Positions 12,641 to 26,300 of a DNA stretch of 64,000 nt are shown here, in pieces (the first letter of the stretch is position 1; each line of letters begins with the position of its first letter). Origin of the DNA: Distichodus sexfasciatus (Eukaryota; Chordata; Actinopteri; Characiformes; Distichodontidae); assembly GCA_032718565.1 (NCBI GenBank), contig JAVGVS010000390.1:98354-162353 (forward strand). Reading direction: 5' to 3'. The position numbers and the translations under genes are program-made. A model generated the notes under the pieces. The model made no database searches. It was not told where the DNA came from and saw only the letters and a list, made by a program, of their open reading frames with translations.

Positions 12641-12675
12641 AATTCAAATTCAAATTCAAATTCAAATTCAAATTT
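12638..12675. repeat. (AATTCA)n-like tail repeats between two LINEs
   Basis: Tandem ATTCAA units form the 3' junction shared by the plus-strand LINE on the left and the minus-strand LINE on the right. Short tandem 3' repeats are typical of CR1/L2/Rex1-type elements. Confidence 0.7.
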
Positions 12676-14710
12676 ATTTATATAGCGCTCTTAACAACAG
12701 TCATTGTCACAAAGCACTTTACATATAACCGGCCTAAACCCCCCAACAAGCAAGCCTAAGGCGACAGTGGCAAGGAAAAACTCCCTCTAATAGGAAGAAA
12801 CCTTGAGAGGAACCAAGACTCGGAGGGGGACCCCATCCTCCTCTGGGCGACCGGGTGCACGAACATTTAATGTACAACAAGCAATAGTTCAAGATGAGTT
12901 GTTAGTTATTTAAAGAAGCAAAGATACAAAAATAGTCCAAGGGATATTTCGAATCCCGGGTTGTTGATGGGCCACTTGCAGGACCCTCTCAGCAACATTA
13001 AGCTGAAATTAGTTCAGTATTGTGCTGCTAAGTCAGTAGACGTCCATAGGGTCCAATCCCAGTTGGTTTCATGATGATGTCCCCATGGAGTCCTGGTGCG
13101 GGTTCAGTGGGTCAGGATCAGCTCGGGAGGGTTGACAAGGTCAAGCGTCAGCTCAGGACGTCTCCGGGACTCCTGGTGAGTTTGGTTGATCAGCGTCAGC
13201 TTGGTAGGGTCGAGATGGTCAGTGTCAACTCGGGGCATCTCCAAAGAGTCCCGGTGAGGGTTCGGTCAGCCAAGCGCCATCCCGGGATCAGCTCGGGAAC
13301 AGCTCGGAAAAAGAAGAAAAGAGAGGAGAAAGTTAAGTGCCCTAACCTAACCTCCGGCAATGCTAGAGTAGCTATGGCAGCCTAGCTAAGAAGGGAGAGC
13401 TGGAAGGCAACACAGACATGAGGGCTTCCAGGGGTCTCGGCATCACACCAAACCACCGTCTGCAAACTTGAGCGATCAGCAGAGTGGTAGGATGACAGCA
13501 CCAATCCCCCCTTTCACCTTTAATCTCAAATGACCATGAACCCCCAGATCTCGCCTTTAACTAAGAAAAAGGGATTTTAATAACCAAAAGACTGACTAAA
13601 CAAGTAAGTCTTAAGCCTTGACTTAAAAGCAGAGATTGTTTCTGAGCTCCGAACACTAACGGGTAGTTTATTCCACAACTGTGGCGCTTTATGAGCAAAT
13701 GCTCTTCCCCCCACGGTAGCGTTTTTTATTCTAGGTATTACTAAAAGATCTGCGTCTTGCGATCGAAGCGGACGCGCCGGATTGTAAGTGCAAATGAGGT
13801 CACTCACATACTGCGGTGCAAGACCATTTAGAGCTTTATAGGTCAAGAGAAGTACTTTATAGTCGACACGAAATTTTACTGGTAGCCAGTGGAGTGAGGA
13901 TAGAATTGGGGTGATATGATCATATTTTTTAGTTTTAGTGAGGACTCTGGCTGCTGCATTCTGAACTAGCTGGAGTTTATTTAACAACCTATTTGGACAA
14001 CCAGAGAATAAGACATTACAGTAATCGAGTCTTGAGGTAATAAATGCATGAACTAGTTTCTCTGCATCTTGAAAGGATAGCACGTTTCTTAGTTTAGCAA
14101 TATTACGGAGTTGAAAGAAGGAGGTGCGACTAATGTTAGAAGCATGTACATCAAATGAAAGATTGGAGTCTAAAGTAACACCAAGGTTTTTAGCAACATT
14201 ACTTGGTACAATGGATAATCCATCAAGACTGACCGTGATGTCAGATAGCTGACTTCTGGTGGCGTTAGTGCCAGTAAGAAGGACCTCAGTCTTGTCCAGA
14301 TTTAGCTGGAGGAAGTTGTCCGACATCCACTTTTTTATGTCACATAAGCATTTTTCCATTTTCTGAAATTGCTGTCTGTCTTCTGGTTTAGCCGATATAT
14401 ATAACTGTGTATCGTCTGCAAAACAGTGGAAACTAATTCCATGCTTACGAATGACTGAGCCTAAAGGTAGCATGTACAGCGAGAACAGCAAGGGACCTAA
14501 AACTGATCCTTGTGGTACTCCATATTTCACCCTGACGTGCTCAGAGGAATCACCATTTACATCCACATACTGATAGCGGTCTGAAAGGTAGGATCTGAAC
14601 CAAGAGAGGGCCACTCCCCTGATACCAACAACATGTTCAAGTCTATCTATGAGAATGGCATGATCAACAGTATCAAAAGCAGCACTAAGATCAAGCAGCA
14701 CTAGGAGCGA
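12660..14710 (-). mobile_element. 5'-truncated LINE, Rex1/CR1-like, with RT domain
   Basis: The minus-strand frame 13577-14701 (374 codons) covers most of the reverse-transcriptase palm and the C-terminal region. It has LLDLSAAFDTVDH at its start, YGVPQGSVLGPLLFS, the catalytic FADDTQLYI box, LGVTLDSNLSFD, SRLDYCNVLFSG, VQNAAARVL and LHWLPVKFRVDYK. Endonuclease and N-terminal RT parts are missing, so the copy is 5'-truncated and dead on its own. The following 0.9 kb (12660-13570) is its 3' untranslated part, ending in TATATAGCGC and the AATTCA repeats when read on the plus strand. The intact frame suggests a young insertion. Confidence 0.88.
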
Positions 14711-14843
14711 GGCATAGCTCGCTCATAAATAAAATATTAGCTTACTGGGTTTCTTAGATTTGCTCTTTTTACATCAAGCTCACATTACATCTGAAACTGA
14801 CTAAATTAACAAGAATAACTTTAAACAGCGAAGAAGTTGAACG

Positions 14844-15609
14844 TTTATTGATTTACATTGTTTTGGGAAGAATATGAACAGAAAATAAAACCAATCATTA
14901 AAAAAAAAGACATTCAAACTTGCAATTAAGATTAAAACCAAACTTGTTTTAGTCATCAATATAGCTTATACAGGGTTCCAATTCTCCCAGCTTAAAACTC
15001 GGAATAGTTGGAGAACTGAACGCCCAGTTTAATTTCATACACAAGTAGTGCACTGAGCACAGAGTTGATTCATGCTCAAACCCGCACTATTATTTATTTT
15101 CCCCTTAAACAATTCCTTTATCATCAAAGGTGTCTCTCCCCATTTGATCCAAGTGTTATTTTCACCGAAACACGAAAATATATCGACGTGCAAGTTTCTG
15201 CAAGACAACAGAGAGTGCAGACACGTTTTAGGTAAGAAGATTTCCCTTCCGCACGAGCTGATCCCTTTAGGAAAGATTCTATAACGTAGTGGAATCATCG
15301 ATTTCAAATCCACAGCAGTGTGGAAAACGAACCTTAGTGGGTATATTGTGTATGTAAATGAAAAACGTAAAAATACGTAACATGTTGATAAAACAAACAG
15401 ACTGTAATTCAACACCAAAGGATCCCTTTTGGAAATGAAAGTTTGTAGAGTTCGAGTTCGGACGTGACGACTGGCCCGGCGCTTAGAGGTTAGACATTTC
15501 TCAGAAACAAACGTGTGTGTATTTAGAGTCGACAAGAGTTGCATCAGTTTGGCATGTCGAAGAGATTCCAGTTTTCACAGCAGGAAAACTTCCACGTTCG
15601 TGAGTAAAC
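14844..15609 (-). other. mfsd12: probable mfsd12 3' UTR
   Basis: The stretch after the mfsd12 stop has no coding signal. Minus-strand AATAAA signals are present at 14844-14849 and 15093-15098 (seen as TTTATT on the plus strand). The exact end is not decided by the sequence. Confidence 0.4.
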
Positions 15610-15689
15610 TCAGCTGATGGTTCCCGCCTCACTGCTGCTTTCCGAGTCCTCTCCGTCTGATGACATCAAGCCCGGCATCACGCTCAAGC
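15610..15689 (-). CDS. mfsd12: mfsd12 exon 10 (C-terminus and stop)
   Basis: AG acceptor at 15690-15691. Encodes CLSVMPGLMSS and then an acidic serine-rich end (DGEDSESSSEAGTIS), stop TGA. The entry phase fits exon 9. The tail could be a phosphorylation or sorting signal, but that is inference. Confidence 0.85.
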
Positions 15690-17306
15690 CTGCTAAACGC
15701 AAATACAGAACAGATCTCTAATAGCATGAGGGTGTCACATCGCGGCTTTAACGCCAATACCTAATAACACAGAGAAGAAATAAAAACTAGGGACGCACGA
15801 TGATACCGGAATCGTATCGGAATTGGACGATAATTGCTTTATTTATAAATTTATTTACGTCGGACCGATGCTTAGATTTGTCCGATATTTTCAGCTGATA
15901 TTTGATGATCGCTTGTGTCCGAGGTGGGATTTTACACGGCCCGCGGCTTTCGCCTTAAAACGTACAGTGTTATTTTGTGCCAAAATTCTGAGCACGCAGT
16001 GGAACGTTCGCCAGGAAAATCTCGTCATTACACTCGACTTTTCTCACTTATCGGCATCGGCAGATACAAGCCAGAAAAATATCGGACATCGGCATCAGTC
16101 TATAATTCCCGTATCGTGCGTCCCTATTAAAATTGTTCACCAAGTGTTCCACATTTACAAAAATTTAAAAAATTTGATTCGATTCAGGAGCACGAGATAA
16201 TATCACATGCTGATTTCGTATTATCACATCCATTCAGAAGAAAATCACAAAAATCAGGTAAAATATCATGACATTTTTATTATCGAGCATCAAATCTTGT
16301 CTTTGGATTAAAAAAATTTGACCGTTTCAAGATAAGGTGTGACGTCTGATTAATATTTTCATTTCGGATCAATGCTCGGGGCTTGTTCACCACCGAATCG
16401 ATGTGCCGTGGTGTTGCGGCGAAGTGTGATTGGTGATTGGGTGAAGTGAGCACGAGGTTGATGAATTTCTCACCGCTATCGGACGCGTTTACCTGCGTCG
16501 GCTCCAATACTGCAACACAGAACAACTCATCACGCGTGGCCGTCGCCAACAATCTCCGACGGCATCGCAATATTTCCTCAAACGGTACGGCGTTAGTGAT
16601 GAGCCCCTGTACGCGTCGAGGATTAAGCCCAAGCCTAGACTAGCTTGAACTTTGGGCCATTGTTACTTCAACTTAGTCCAAGACTAGACTTATTTGTATC
16701 CAAGACTAGGCTTAATCCGGGGCTGGTTTCTTGCTCATGGATTAAGCCTAGTCTTGGACTAAGTTGTAGTAAAAACGGTGGTATACCGTTCGACCTCAAA
16801 ACTAGCATCTGTGTGTGTGTGTGTGTGTACTTACAGCGGACGATCCTGATTGGCCAGATGAGGAGGCTGCAGAGACTGAACGCTGCTACCACGGCGACGC
16901 CGCCCGTCACTGCCACCATCACGTAGTGGTAATACCACACGCACGCCGGGCAACACAGATCCGTACTGCAACACACACACACACACAAACACACACACTC
17001 CGTCAGCGACACCTCATTTCAACCCTCTTCAACACACACATTTACTTATTTTATATTTTTATTCTACATTTCTACTCCAATGTTTCATTTTTACAGCAAA
17101 AATATATTCAAAAATATATATTTGATTAGCAATCGTTGGAAAAGACCATGAAATACTACAGCGGGTGAGATAAAACGATATTCAAATGATTAACAGCGAT
17201 ACATGAAATCGACCAACGTTTTTATTCCAAGTCGTATGTGAATTACGATGATGAACGTCATTAACGAAGCCCAAAAATCGAACCCTGAAAAACCCTGTAT
17301 CCCCAA

Positions 17307-17359
<53 letters not shown>

Positions 17360-20300
17360 TCACTCACAGGCACGGGTTGAGGTTTTGGATGATCATGACT
17401 CCCAGGCCGTTGGCCACTTTGTCAGTGAAACTCATGGCTCCGTACACGAAGGCACCGCTTTGCTGTAACAGTACGAGAGGGAAACATGAAGAACACAAAG
17501 AGAACGCAACTTCCGCCGGGAATTTCGACGTCGTTCCGTTTTGCGGCTTGACCGATTATCAGTCGATTTTTTTTTTAATGCGTATCGCCACGTTCGCCAC
17601 TTTTAAATCCACCGAGCGAACGACGTCGGCATGGTTTCGCGGACGCGAGGTGAGAGGTTTAAATGAATCAAGAGTTATCGCAGCGTTGCAATGAGGGCCG
17701 TGCAAATAAACCGATACGTCAATTTATCGCGATGTTTCACGACGATCTATTTCGATTTCTAGCTGCAAATAAAAAAATATTTTAAAAACGATATTTACGA
17801 GGGGGAGGATCATGCACCACAGGCAGCCTCAGATAACTGACCGGACACAACGTTTTTTTTGGTGTCCACTAGTTCAGTGTGTTAAAATGCAAAGGGAATA
17901 AAGTTCAAATTCAGTTGTGAGTGATGTTGTTTGGGCTGAATTATTGACGTCAGATCGTACACAGCAACTTGCATTTCAGCTCTGTTTTTACATTTTAGCG
18001 AACGGTAGAATATCACAATTTAATCGCAATATGTGTGGTATCGCAATATATCGTGATATAATCATATCGGGACTCGTGTATCGTGTGGCGAGTGACGGTT
18101 TGTTTACCATGACGACGGTTGATGAATGTGTTTTCGTTACTGTTCTGGGATATTTTTATAAAAACTAATACATTTATATTGTAGTTGTAAAATTAAAAAA
18201 CGTGTGAAATTAGTTTATTATTTCTGTAATTATTATGTTGATACAAACCAGGTGTTACAGGTTTCAGAGCAAGGTATCGAAATGAGGTACCGTACCGAAC
18301 ACCAGGTACCGGTGCCGCCGATGTGAAAGGCACCCAACCCTAGTTACTGGTATCGTTTTGTTTTGTTTTTTTACGTTAATATATAAATAAAATATAATTA
18401 ATATAAAAACGCACAACGTCTCCTCTGATGCAGCCGCTTCTCTCTAGAGGAATGTCCTGACCGCTGTAAAATCTGAGTGGTCAAACGTTATGAGGTGAAA
18501 GTTAGGCAGTTTTTGTGGAGAAATAAATATATGATAAAAGGTATTTAAATGAAGTTTTGTGTCGGAGTTTTTTGTTTAAAAGGTACGTTTTAAAATGACT
18601 TTTATGGAAAATAAACTACTGCAAAGCTTTAATACAGGAAGGGATAAAGTCTGGCAAAAATGTACATGTCTCATTTATTTTTGTCATTTAGCAAAAACAC
18701 CAAGAATTAGGGTTGTTTAATATGACAAAATATATCAGATGAGAAAATAAAATTCTTTTTTTGCAGTATATGCGATATTTAGCGCTAAATTTACGGTAAA
18801 TTTGTGATATCGTTATTGGAATGTGAGCTGACCGATTTGGGTCATATCGCTCAACCCTACTACTAGGTGAGTAAAGCATGTGGAAAAATTTCGGCGGAGA
18901 GTAGCTGTGATTGGCCGTGAGCCGCACGTACGGTCTGGTCGGCGATGAGGTCGGCGGTCATGGAGAGAGACATGACGAGGATGGTGGCCGAGCCGGCTCC
19001 CAGCAGCACCGCCGCCCCGTACACACCGTCCCCCATGTGCGTGTCCAGCAGCACCCAGTAGGAGAACACCATGATCAGCACCAAGCCCGAAAAGTACGTC
19101 ATCTGCAACACAAACACCGCAGCGCACATGCAGCAAAAAACAATCAAATCTTCTCTAAGCGTTGCAAGTGTCCACCAAGTAGGGGCCCGTGTCCAGCAAA
19201 CGGACTTTTTTTGGGGGGCTGAGAGCGGTCAAAAACCTCACTTCTGGGGCGCTTCTCTCAGTGCTTGTCGTTGCTAAGTTACGAAAAGCGTCATTGGGCA
19301 CTTGCGCCTTCGTTGTAACGTGTTCCTTTGAGATCGGCCGTTTAGCCGACGTACAAGAGACCGCTGTTAGCGAGTTCCCGACTGCGTAGGTCCCCGCGTA
19401 AGGCGGCGCTGCGTTCACAATACCTCGCATTTCTACTGACTGTTTTTGATCTGGAACGTTAGCAGATGTGGCACCGCGACCAGAAACCAACAGGAAGTGA
19501 AACTTTTTTCCGAGTCGAGGACTTTGAGTTCTGTTTCCTGTTGGAGGGAAAAATTAGAACACGCCATAAATAACATCACAACGCGGCAGGAAACGGAGGT
19601 GTAAAGGCGTGCGCTGCGTTTGCGCCGTTATGTTTCAACAATGAGCCAAGGCGCTCGCTTCTACTGATTCTCTGAAGTCACGAAATCACTCTTCAATTCA
19701 ATTCAATTAAAGAGTTTGTGTTTTCTCATATATTTGAAACTTTCGCATTTGTTTTTAGCTTCTCCAGCGAGAGGTCGTGACTCAAATCACAGTTATTTTT
19801 GGATCAAATGTCAATACACAAGATGCAGTTTTACTCCGAATTCTCGCTCATTTCTACAGTTCTACAGTCCACATCTGCGAGGAAAAAGTAGAGACATTCT
19901 CTGGGATTTAAGGGAAGAAATGATTGAAATTTAAGTAGTAACGTTGTGGAAATAAACTCGCAAATGTAGGAGCACGTCCAGCGTAGTGCACAACAATTTA
20001 AGAAAAAGTCACTTCCCGCCCTATGTAGTGTACCGACTCAAATAGGGCGCGGCGACTCTCCGTGTGCACTACCTAGTGCGTAGAGAGCTGTATGAGAAGA
20101 GCGCCTTACCTAGCATACTATTAAGTGCGTGTGCAGGCGGAGGTGAGGAATTTTGGCACAAAAATAAGGACACGCATTTAATCCCACCTCGGGCTGCCCC
20201 ACGTACAGTAAACGCGGCCAAAAATATCGGCTGGAAACATCGGGTGGAAAAGGAAGAAAAGGAATTATCGCTCGTTTCCGATACGATTCCGATATCATCG

Positions 20301-23300
20301 TGCAGCCCTAATTGTTAATTTGACTGCAAATCGCTGTGCGGATCTGGGAGCTGGTTTCTCCAGTACCGAAATCAGCGGCATTAACGTCGGCGCTCGTCGG
20401 CATTCCGCTCCTTAAAATTCTGAGGAAGAAGTCCGAAATTTCCTCTCGGATACCCTCTGAAAATTGTGCCGTTTGTGAGGAAAGAGTGTAAATCTCGGAG
20501 ATTAAAGTTCCGAGAAAAACCTCGGACGCTCTCCGACAGTGCGGTCGCGCATTAGCGACGGAGAATTCCGGAATTTCGGTACCGATCTCTAGTCGGCGCA
20601 CGAGGCCGGGTCCCTCCGGGTTTCCGGTGAAGTTCCTCCGTCTGCCTGTAACCGCGGCGAGGCTTTTACAGTGGAAACGTACAGGGGCGAGTGGTCTGTA
20701 GGACGGAGGAAGTGCGAACTCACGCGTTTCCCTATGAGTCTGCTGAAGGGCTTCATGATGAAGGAGGAAACGAAGCCGCTGACGTACATGACTAAGGGAA
20801 TGGTGGCGATGTACTTCTGCAGGAGAGAAGAAAAAGAGGAAGAAGAAGTAGTCAGACTTTACACTACGTTCAAAACACAGCATCACGAGGCAGTAAAAGC
20901 TGGAGGCGCGCGAGCGGCCGCGTGAGCGTTACGGGTGCAGATAAAGGACAACGTGGAGTTGAACTTGCGCTGAGAAAGAACTAGCGTTTTTGTGTAGAAC
21001 TGAAATACAGAAGCAGCACCTTTCGGTCACTGGAGTCTGACCATTTTTCTCCCTAATAAAGATTTACAGGCATGAGTTAAGCGTAACGTACACCAGCATA
21101 TTTGGGACATTGTAGATTTGTGACCTTTCGCGGCAAAACCAGTCGCTTGTCTCAAATTTTCAAAATGGAGTTATGACGTTTTCATGAAAGGGCATAAATC
21201 AAGCTTCAAAACGATACCTATATGGAATGAATGGGACGACATATGACAGATATCAACATTGAAAGGAGTCGGGTTTCTCCTGTCACGCCAAGTGAGAAAC
21301 GGAGAAATCTGCCGTCGAAGTTGACTATCGCCGTAGCACTCACAGACGCTTGGTGCGGTCGCGGCTACGTTTGCATTTACGCTAGCCTACGCTGCATTCA
21401 CAGCCACACGGATAGCCTACCTGCGTTAGGTTAACTGAACTCGGGAGACGGAGACGGATTCTGGAGAAATATCTTCACGCTAGTCGACCAGTGGATTTAG
21501 CGTAAATATTGGAGTAGAGCGGTCAAAACACAAACTTTTAACATTCTGCTGGAATTGAATTCCTCACCTCAAGAAAGTCACCTTTTTAGGATGGAAAGGG
21601 GAAGTTTTTCAGCCAAATTTAACCCCACGCAACGTAAACGCTCGTTTTTCTCGGAAAGCTCCGCTGCGACAAGCGGCCGCTTTTGCCGTGGAGGGTCACA
21701 TTTGAGAAACAGCAGTGGAGGGAGGTGGTAAAATTCCAACCTTCATTCCAGTCTTCAATCTCGGAAAAATGTAATATCGCGTCAGAGAATATCTCATACG
21801 TTTTCAAATTCTTGACTTTCATCACCGTCCTCAGTTCGAACGCGGTCCCGGGCGAACCAGTGGACGGTGATGTGATTCATTTGCACTTCGCAGGCGTTGG
21901 GTAGCGGGAGGGGATGCCAGGTGGAGTTGTGGCTGGATTTCTCACCTTTGGCAGCAGCAGTGTGTTGGTGAGGTACATGGCCATGTAGGTTTGGGACAGG
22001 TTGACGATCAGTCTGGTGCACATGTAGAGGAGAGCAACCTGGAGACAGACGGAAACAGGAGAACGTTCAACGCACTGCAAACTGAGTTTCAAATGGAAAA
22101 CTAAAAACTAAAGGGGGGATAGGTATTATTTTGGGGTTATTTATTAAGGGATGCACGATGATATTGGAATTATATCGGAATCGTCCGATAACTGCTTAGA
22201 TTTGCCCGATATTTCCAACTGATATTTGATGACGCATTTACACATGGGCTGTGTCCCGAGGTGCATACTACTGCGCTTAATAGTATGGTAGGTAAGGCGC
22301 TCCTATCATACTTTTCATACTGGTAGTATGCATCTCAAGAAATAGCCGGGGTTGTAGCTTAACGGCTCTCTGACAACAATAAATAGCTGCGGGTCAGCAA
22401 CAATGGCGGGACACAGTGATTTTTTTTTGACTCAATGTCGTGTAAACGCATTTAAAAAAAAGAAAAAAAAAAAGAAACGTACCAAAAATATCTGTTTATA
22501 AAAATATCGACATAGTAGATAAACGTGGTGTGAGGCAATATCACCTGCAGGGAAAAGCTCCTCGAAATAAAACTGAAACATCATGTGATTACTCTTTCGG
22601 ATGAACACAAAGGTGAAACTCCTGAACTTTAGACCACTTTAAAAAATTTACAGCCCACTTCTGCTGCTACCGCTGCATCCGCTGCTTTATGGCACTTCAT
22701 TTCCCATTCACACCAGGGCTGTAATGATACATCAATCTACACCCATACGACAATTCAGCGATCAACCGGTCAAAAAAGAACTGGAAAAGTTAAAGAATCG
22801 AAATCGAGGTCAAATTTGAAGGTTCGCGATATTAATTTGAGGTGAAATCGTCCAGCCCTACGTTACAGTGCCGCCGTGGCTCCTCGGACCTCACTGGCTC
22901 ACCTGGTAGAAGGACGGCTCTCTCAGCCAATGCTGCCACTGCAGGAGGGTAGTGGGCGGAGCGACGGGGGTTCGGGCGATGAGAGGCCGGCGTTCCCCTT
23001 CGTCGTCGTCGTCCCGCTCCTTGTCCTCTCCCGCTCCAGCCTTCTTCTCCTTGGTTCCCACGTGGAAGATGATGGAGAAGAGCGCCCCGATGGCCAGCAC
23101 GATCAGACTGAGGTTCTACAGAGACGCGACAAGACGTCAGACCAGTTCAAGCGGTTCGGGATTCTTTATTTATCGCGGGAGCGTGTCCCGATTTTAGCGG
23201 TGCAAATTAGAAGAGAAATCACAAAGCGATGTATAGACGAGAGACGCACCAACCTCCAACACAATTACATATCCACATGTGTATGATAAATTATTTATTA

Positions 23301-26300
23301 TTAAAATATCAAAAATTATTTACTTGAACACAGTTGTGTCGTTTTGTGACGGTCCCTAATCCCAAAAATCAATCAAAAACTAAATTCAGAACATCCTCTG
23401 GCCCCTACACGACCAAACATCACATGGATTAGACGTTTTGATTCGATTAATCGCTCAGCTCAAGTTTTAAGAATACATTTTTCTTAAGAACAGCTGGTGA
23501 TCAACAATCTTTGACTGTGTAAAGCTCTTCGGGGATTTTGTTGTGTGTAAAAATAGAGGGAGGGGAAGCGAAACCTTTAGCAAACTTCTAAGGAAGCACA
23601 TCGACGTTTTTAAAGCCAACTGTGAAAACGGACATGCGGCGTAATGTTTAGCGTCGACTATTAAGATTGTACATTGGTGTTATAAATGATCATGACACGA
23701 TATTACCAATTCAAAAGAGGGTTTTCACATGTAGAACTGGCCATAAAACCACATGCAAAATAGCTTCGTTTAAATATTTCCCGTTCCCTACCTAGCGCCC
23801 TACGACTGCAGGTGCAGGAGAGTCTCCGTTTATCACGATACGTTTACATCGACTAAACGGTCAACTACTGAACGAGGCCCAGTTTTTCCGTGCAGTAAAT
23901 CAGACCGTCGCACTCACCCTGAACACGGGAATGTCGCTGGGTCCGAGGTTGTCCATCGTAGACGGATCCTGGCCGGACTGGAAGTGGAAGAGCAGCCACG
24001 CCACTGCGTACACCGTGATGTTGGCCACCACCGTGAAGGCGTATCTACCATAAACACGGGCAGTGAATTACGAAGCGACAACTGCTTATGACAGAAAAAC
24101 GGCTGGGAATCACTTTTCCGCCCGGCGGGTGTGCGTTGTTTACCTGTAGGCGGTCAGCTCCACCTTGGCGTGCTCGGAGGAGACCAGCTCCGGAATGAGG
24201 GACAGGTGGGAGATCTGGGTTGCTGCCCAACCGAACTGGAAGATGACGATGAAGGGGATGAAGTAGACGAGGCTGGCCCACTGGGGAGTGGACGACGGAC
24301 AGCCCAGACACGGGTTAAAGACGAAGGGGAAGGACAGCAGCACACTCACCGTCCCTACACGCGGAAAACAAAAACAAACATGCTCATACTGTGGCCGATA
24401 TGACTTCAAATCAATATCGATACGATAATTTAACACTTAAAAAAGTTTGTATCTTTGTGACAATTATTTTTAACAGATTTTTTTAAATAACTGACATGAT
24501 ATGAGGTCTTTAATTGATTGACTGATTAATTGATTGATTGATTAATTGCCCTGCTCTATCATTAGGAACCTGATTATCATCAGACATATAAAGAATCCAT
24601 CATCGTCATCTCAGCTACAGCAGACTGGAGGTATGTTTGCTCCAGGTTTTAGAATTTTATATTAAAGTTTATATTACATCATTTTTACAGAATTAACAGA
24701 ATGCAGACTATTTATAATAAGTGCAATAAGCATTAGATAGTAATAATAACTACACAGCAACTATGGCACATAATACAACTATTAATTAATTATAGATAAT
24801 ACATATTTACTGTATACATATCACATACCATATAAGATTAATAACCATGAAGCAAGTGATCGATATGAGACAAAATCATTTGCTGATTTTCACACCATCA
24901 CTTCCATTCATATCAAACCAAAAACAGCAACTAAAACACCATAATAAAAATGAGCTCAAAGAGACATATATATGAAAAAGAATCTCTTTTAATAATAAAA
25001 ACAGACTGTGCAACAGAAAGTGATGTTACAATATGTATGATGTCTGATCGGTGTTTTAATCTTGGATTACTGCTATGGGCTCCTCGGTCACTGAATCAAG
25101 GTATCGGTGTAGACTGATGTATCGTTACACACTTAATTCATATTTTATCATCTGGCCAAATCTCCTTTCGCTTTTGATAATAAAAATCGATATAAATGTG
25201 ACCCGGCCTGTGAAAACCCGGCTAAAATCGCCAAATCTAATTATGAAATAAAGAGCGTCAAAGTAGTCATAGCGAGAAAAATGTCAACAATATGCCATAT
25301 GAGTTTATTGCAGTAAATGATAGATTATGTACTGAGCGAAATTCGTGATTTTATTCACCTTACGTTTCCATTTTCCACCGGAAAATACCGGAGGTTGGCT
25401 TCGTAAACATTGCTTTTCTAACGTCTTTGGGATTACTTTATGTGCAAAAACAACTGGTGATTTGGGTGCTGTTTTGTTTAGGAACTACCTTTCTATCATT
25501 ACAAAGTGCATACAGACATTAAGATCAATGTGCATCCGCGGCAGTCACGTCAGGTAAAGAGGAGGTAGAAAAACTGCGACTTTAGCGGGAGCCGCTTTCT
25601 GTGTGTGTTGCTTTGTGTCACTGTGTACACATCAGAAACACTGCTTTGTTTTCAGTAGATGAACGTTTTGTCAATCTAACCAGGCTATTTCATCGACATT
25701 TTATGCTTGGTATCTCTAAAAAAAAAAAGACAGATAAAAAAAATATTTCACATCTTTAAGATTTTAGATTGTAGAGCGAGTTCTGACTTTTTTTTTTTTT
25801 TTTTTTTTTATCCAGAGTACAGTCCAAATGTTACACAAATGCCCAGGAGGCCGATGAAATGTAGCCTATCTACTGATTTTACTAATTACAGAAAGTGACA
25901 TGATCTGTGTTTGAGAATTATTTCGATTATCAAGTTTGTGGTGCCACTCCCCCATTCATTTCAGTGTAATTGGTATGCTTTTTCGCCACGCATATCATAA
26001 TAAATAGACCCATTTTCCAAAAGTATCTGAATTTTTCCATAAATGTGTCATATATCACTTGAAATGGGAGAATGTAAGCTTTAATTTGGTATATGACACA
26101 CCGTCAGGATAATTATGGTTCAAAGATGCATCAGTGTTGAAAATATGTGTGTTTTTACATTGAAATTTCTCAAAAACCTGTTTTTCTGAGCCTGTAATTT
26201 GCCAAATCTTTGACATGGCCTTACTTGGTCAGTATTAAAGATATCAAGGTGAAATTTTCAGAAAATGTTCTTTAAATTATGTAGAATTATTTTATGTATA

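Noticed and set aside
15035..15544. 169-codon minus-strand frame after mfsd12
   Set aside because: It lies in the probable 3' UTR, and the composition is not protein-like.
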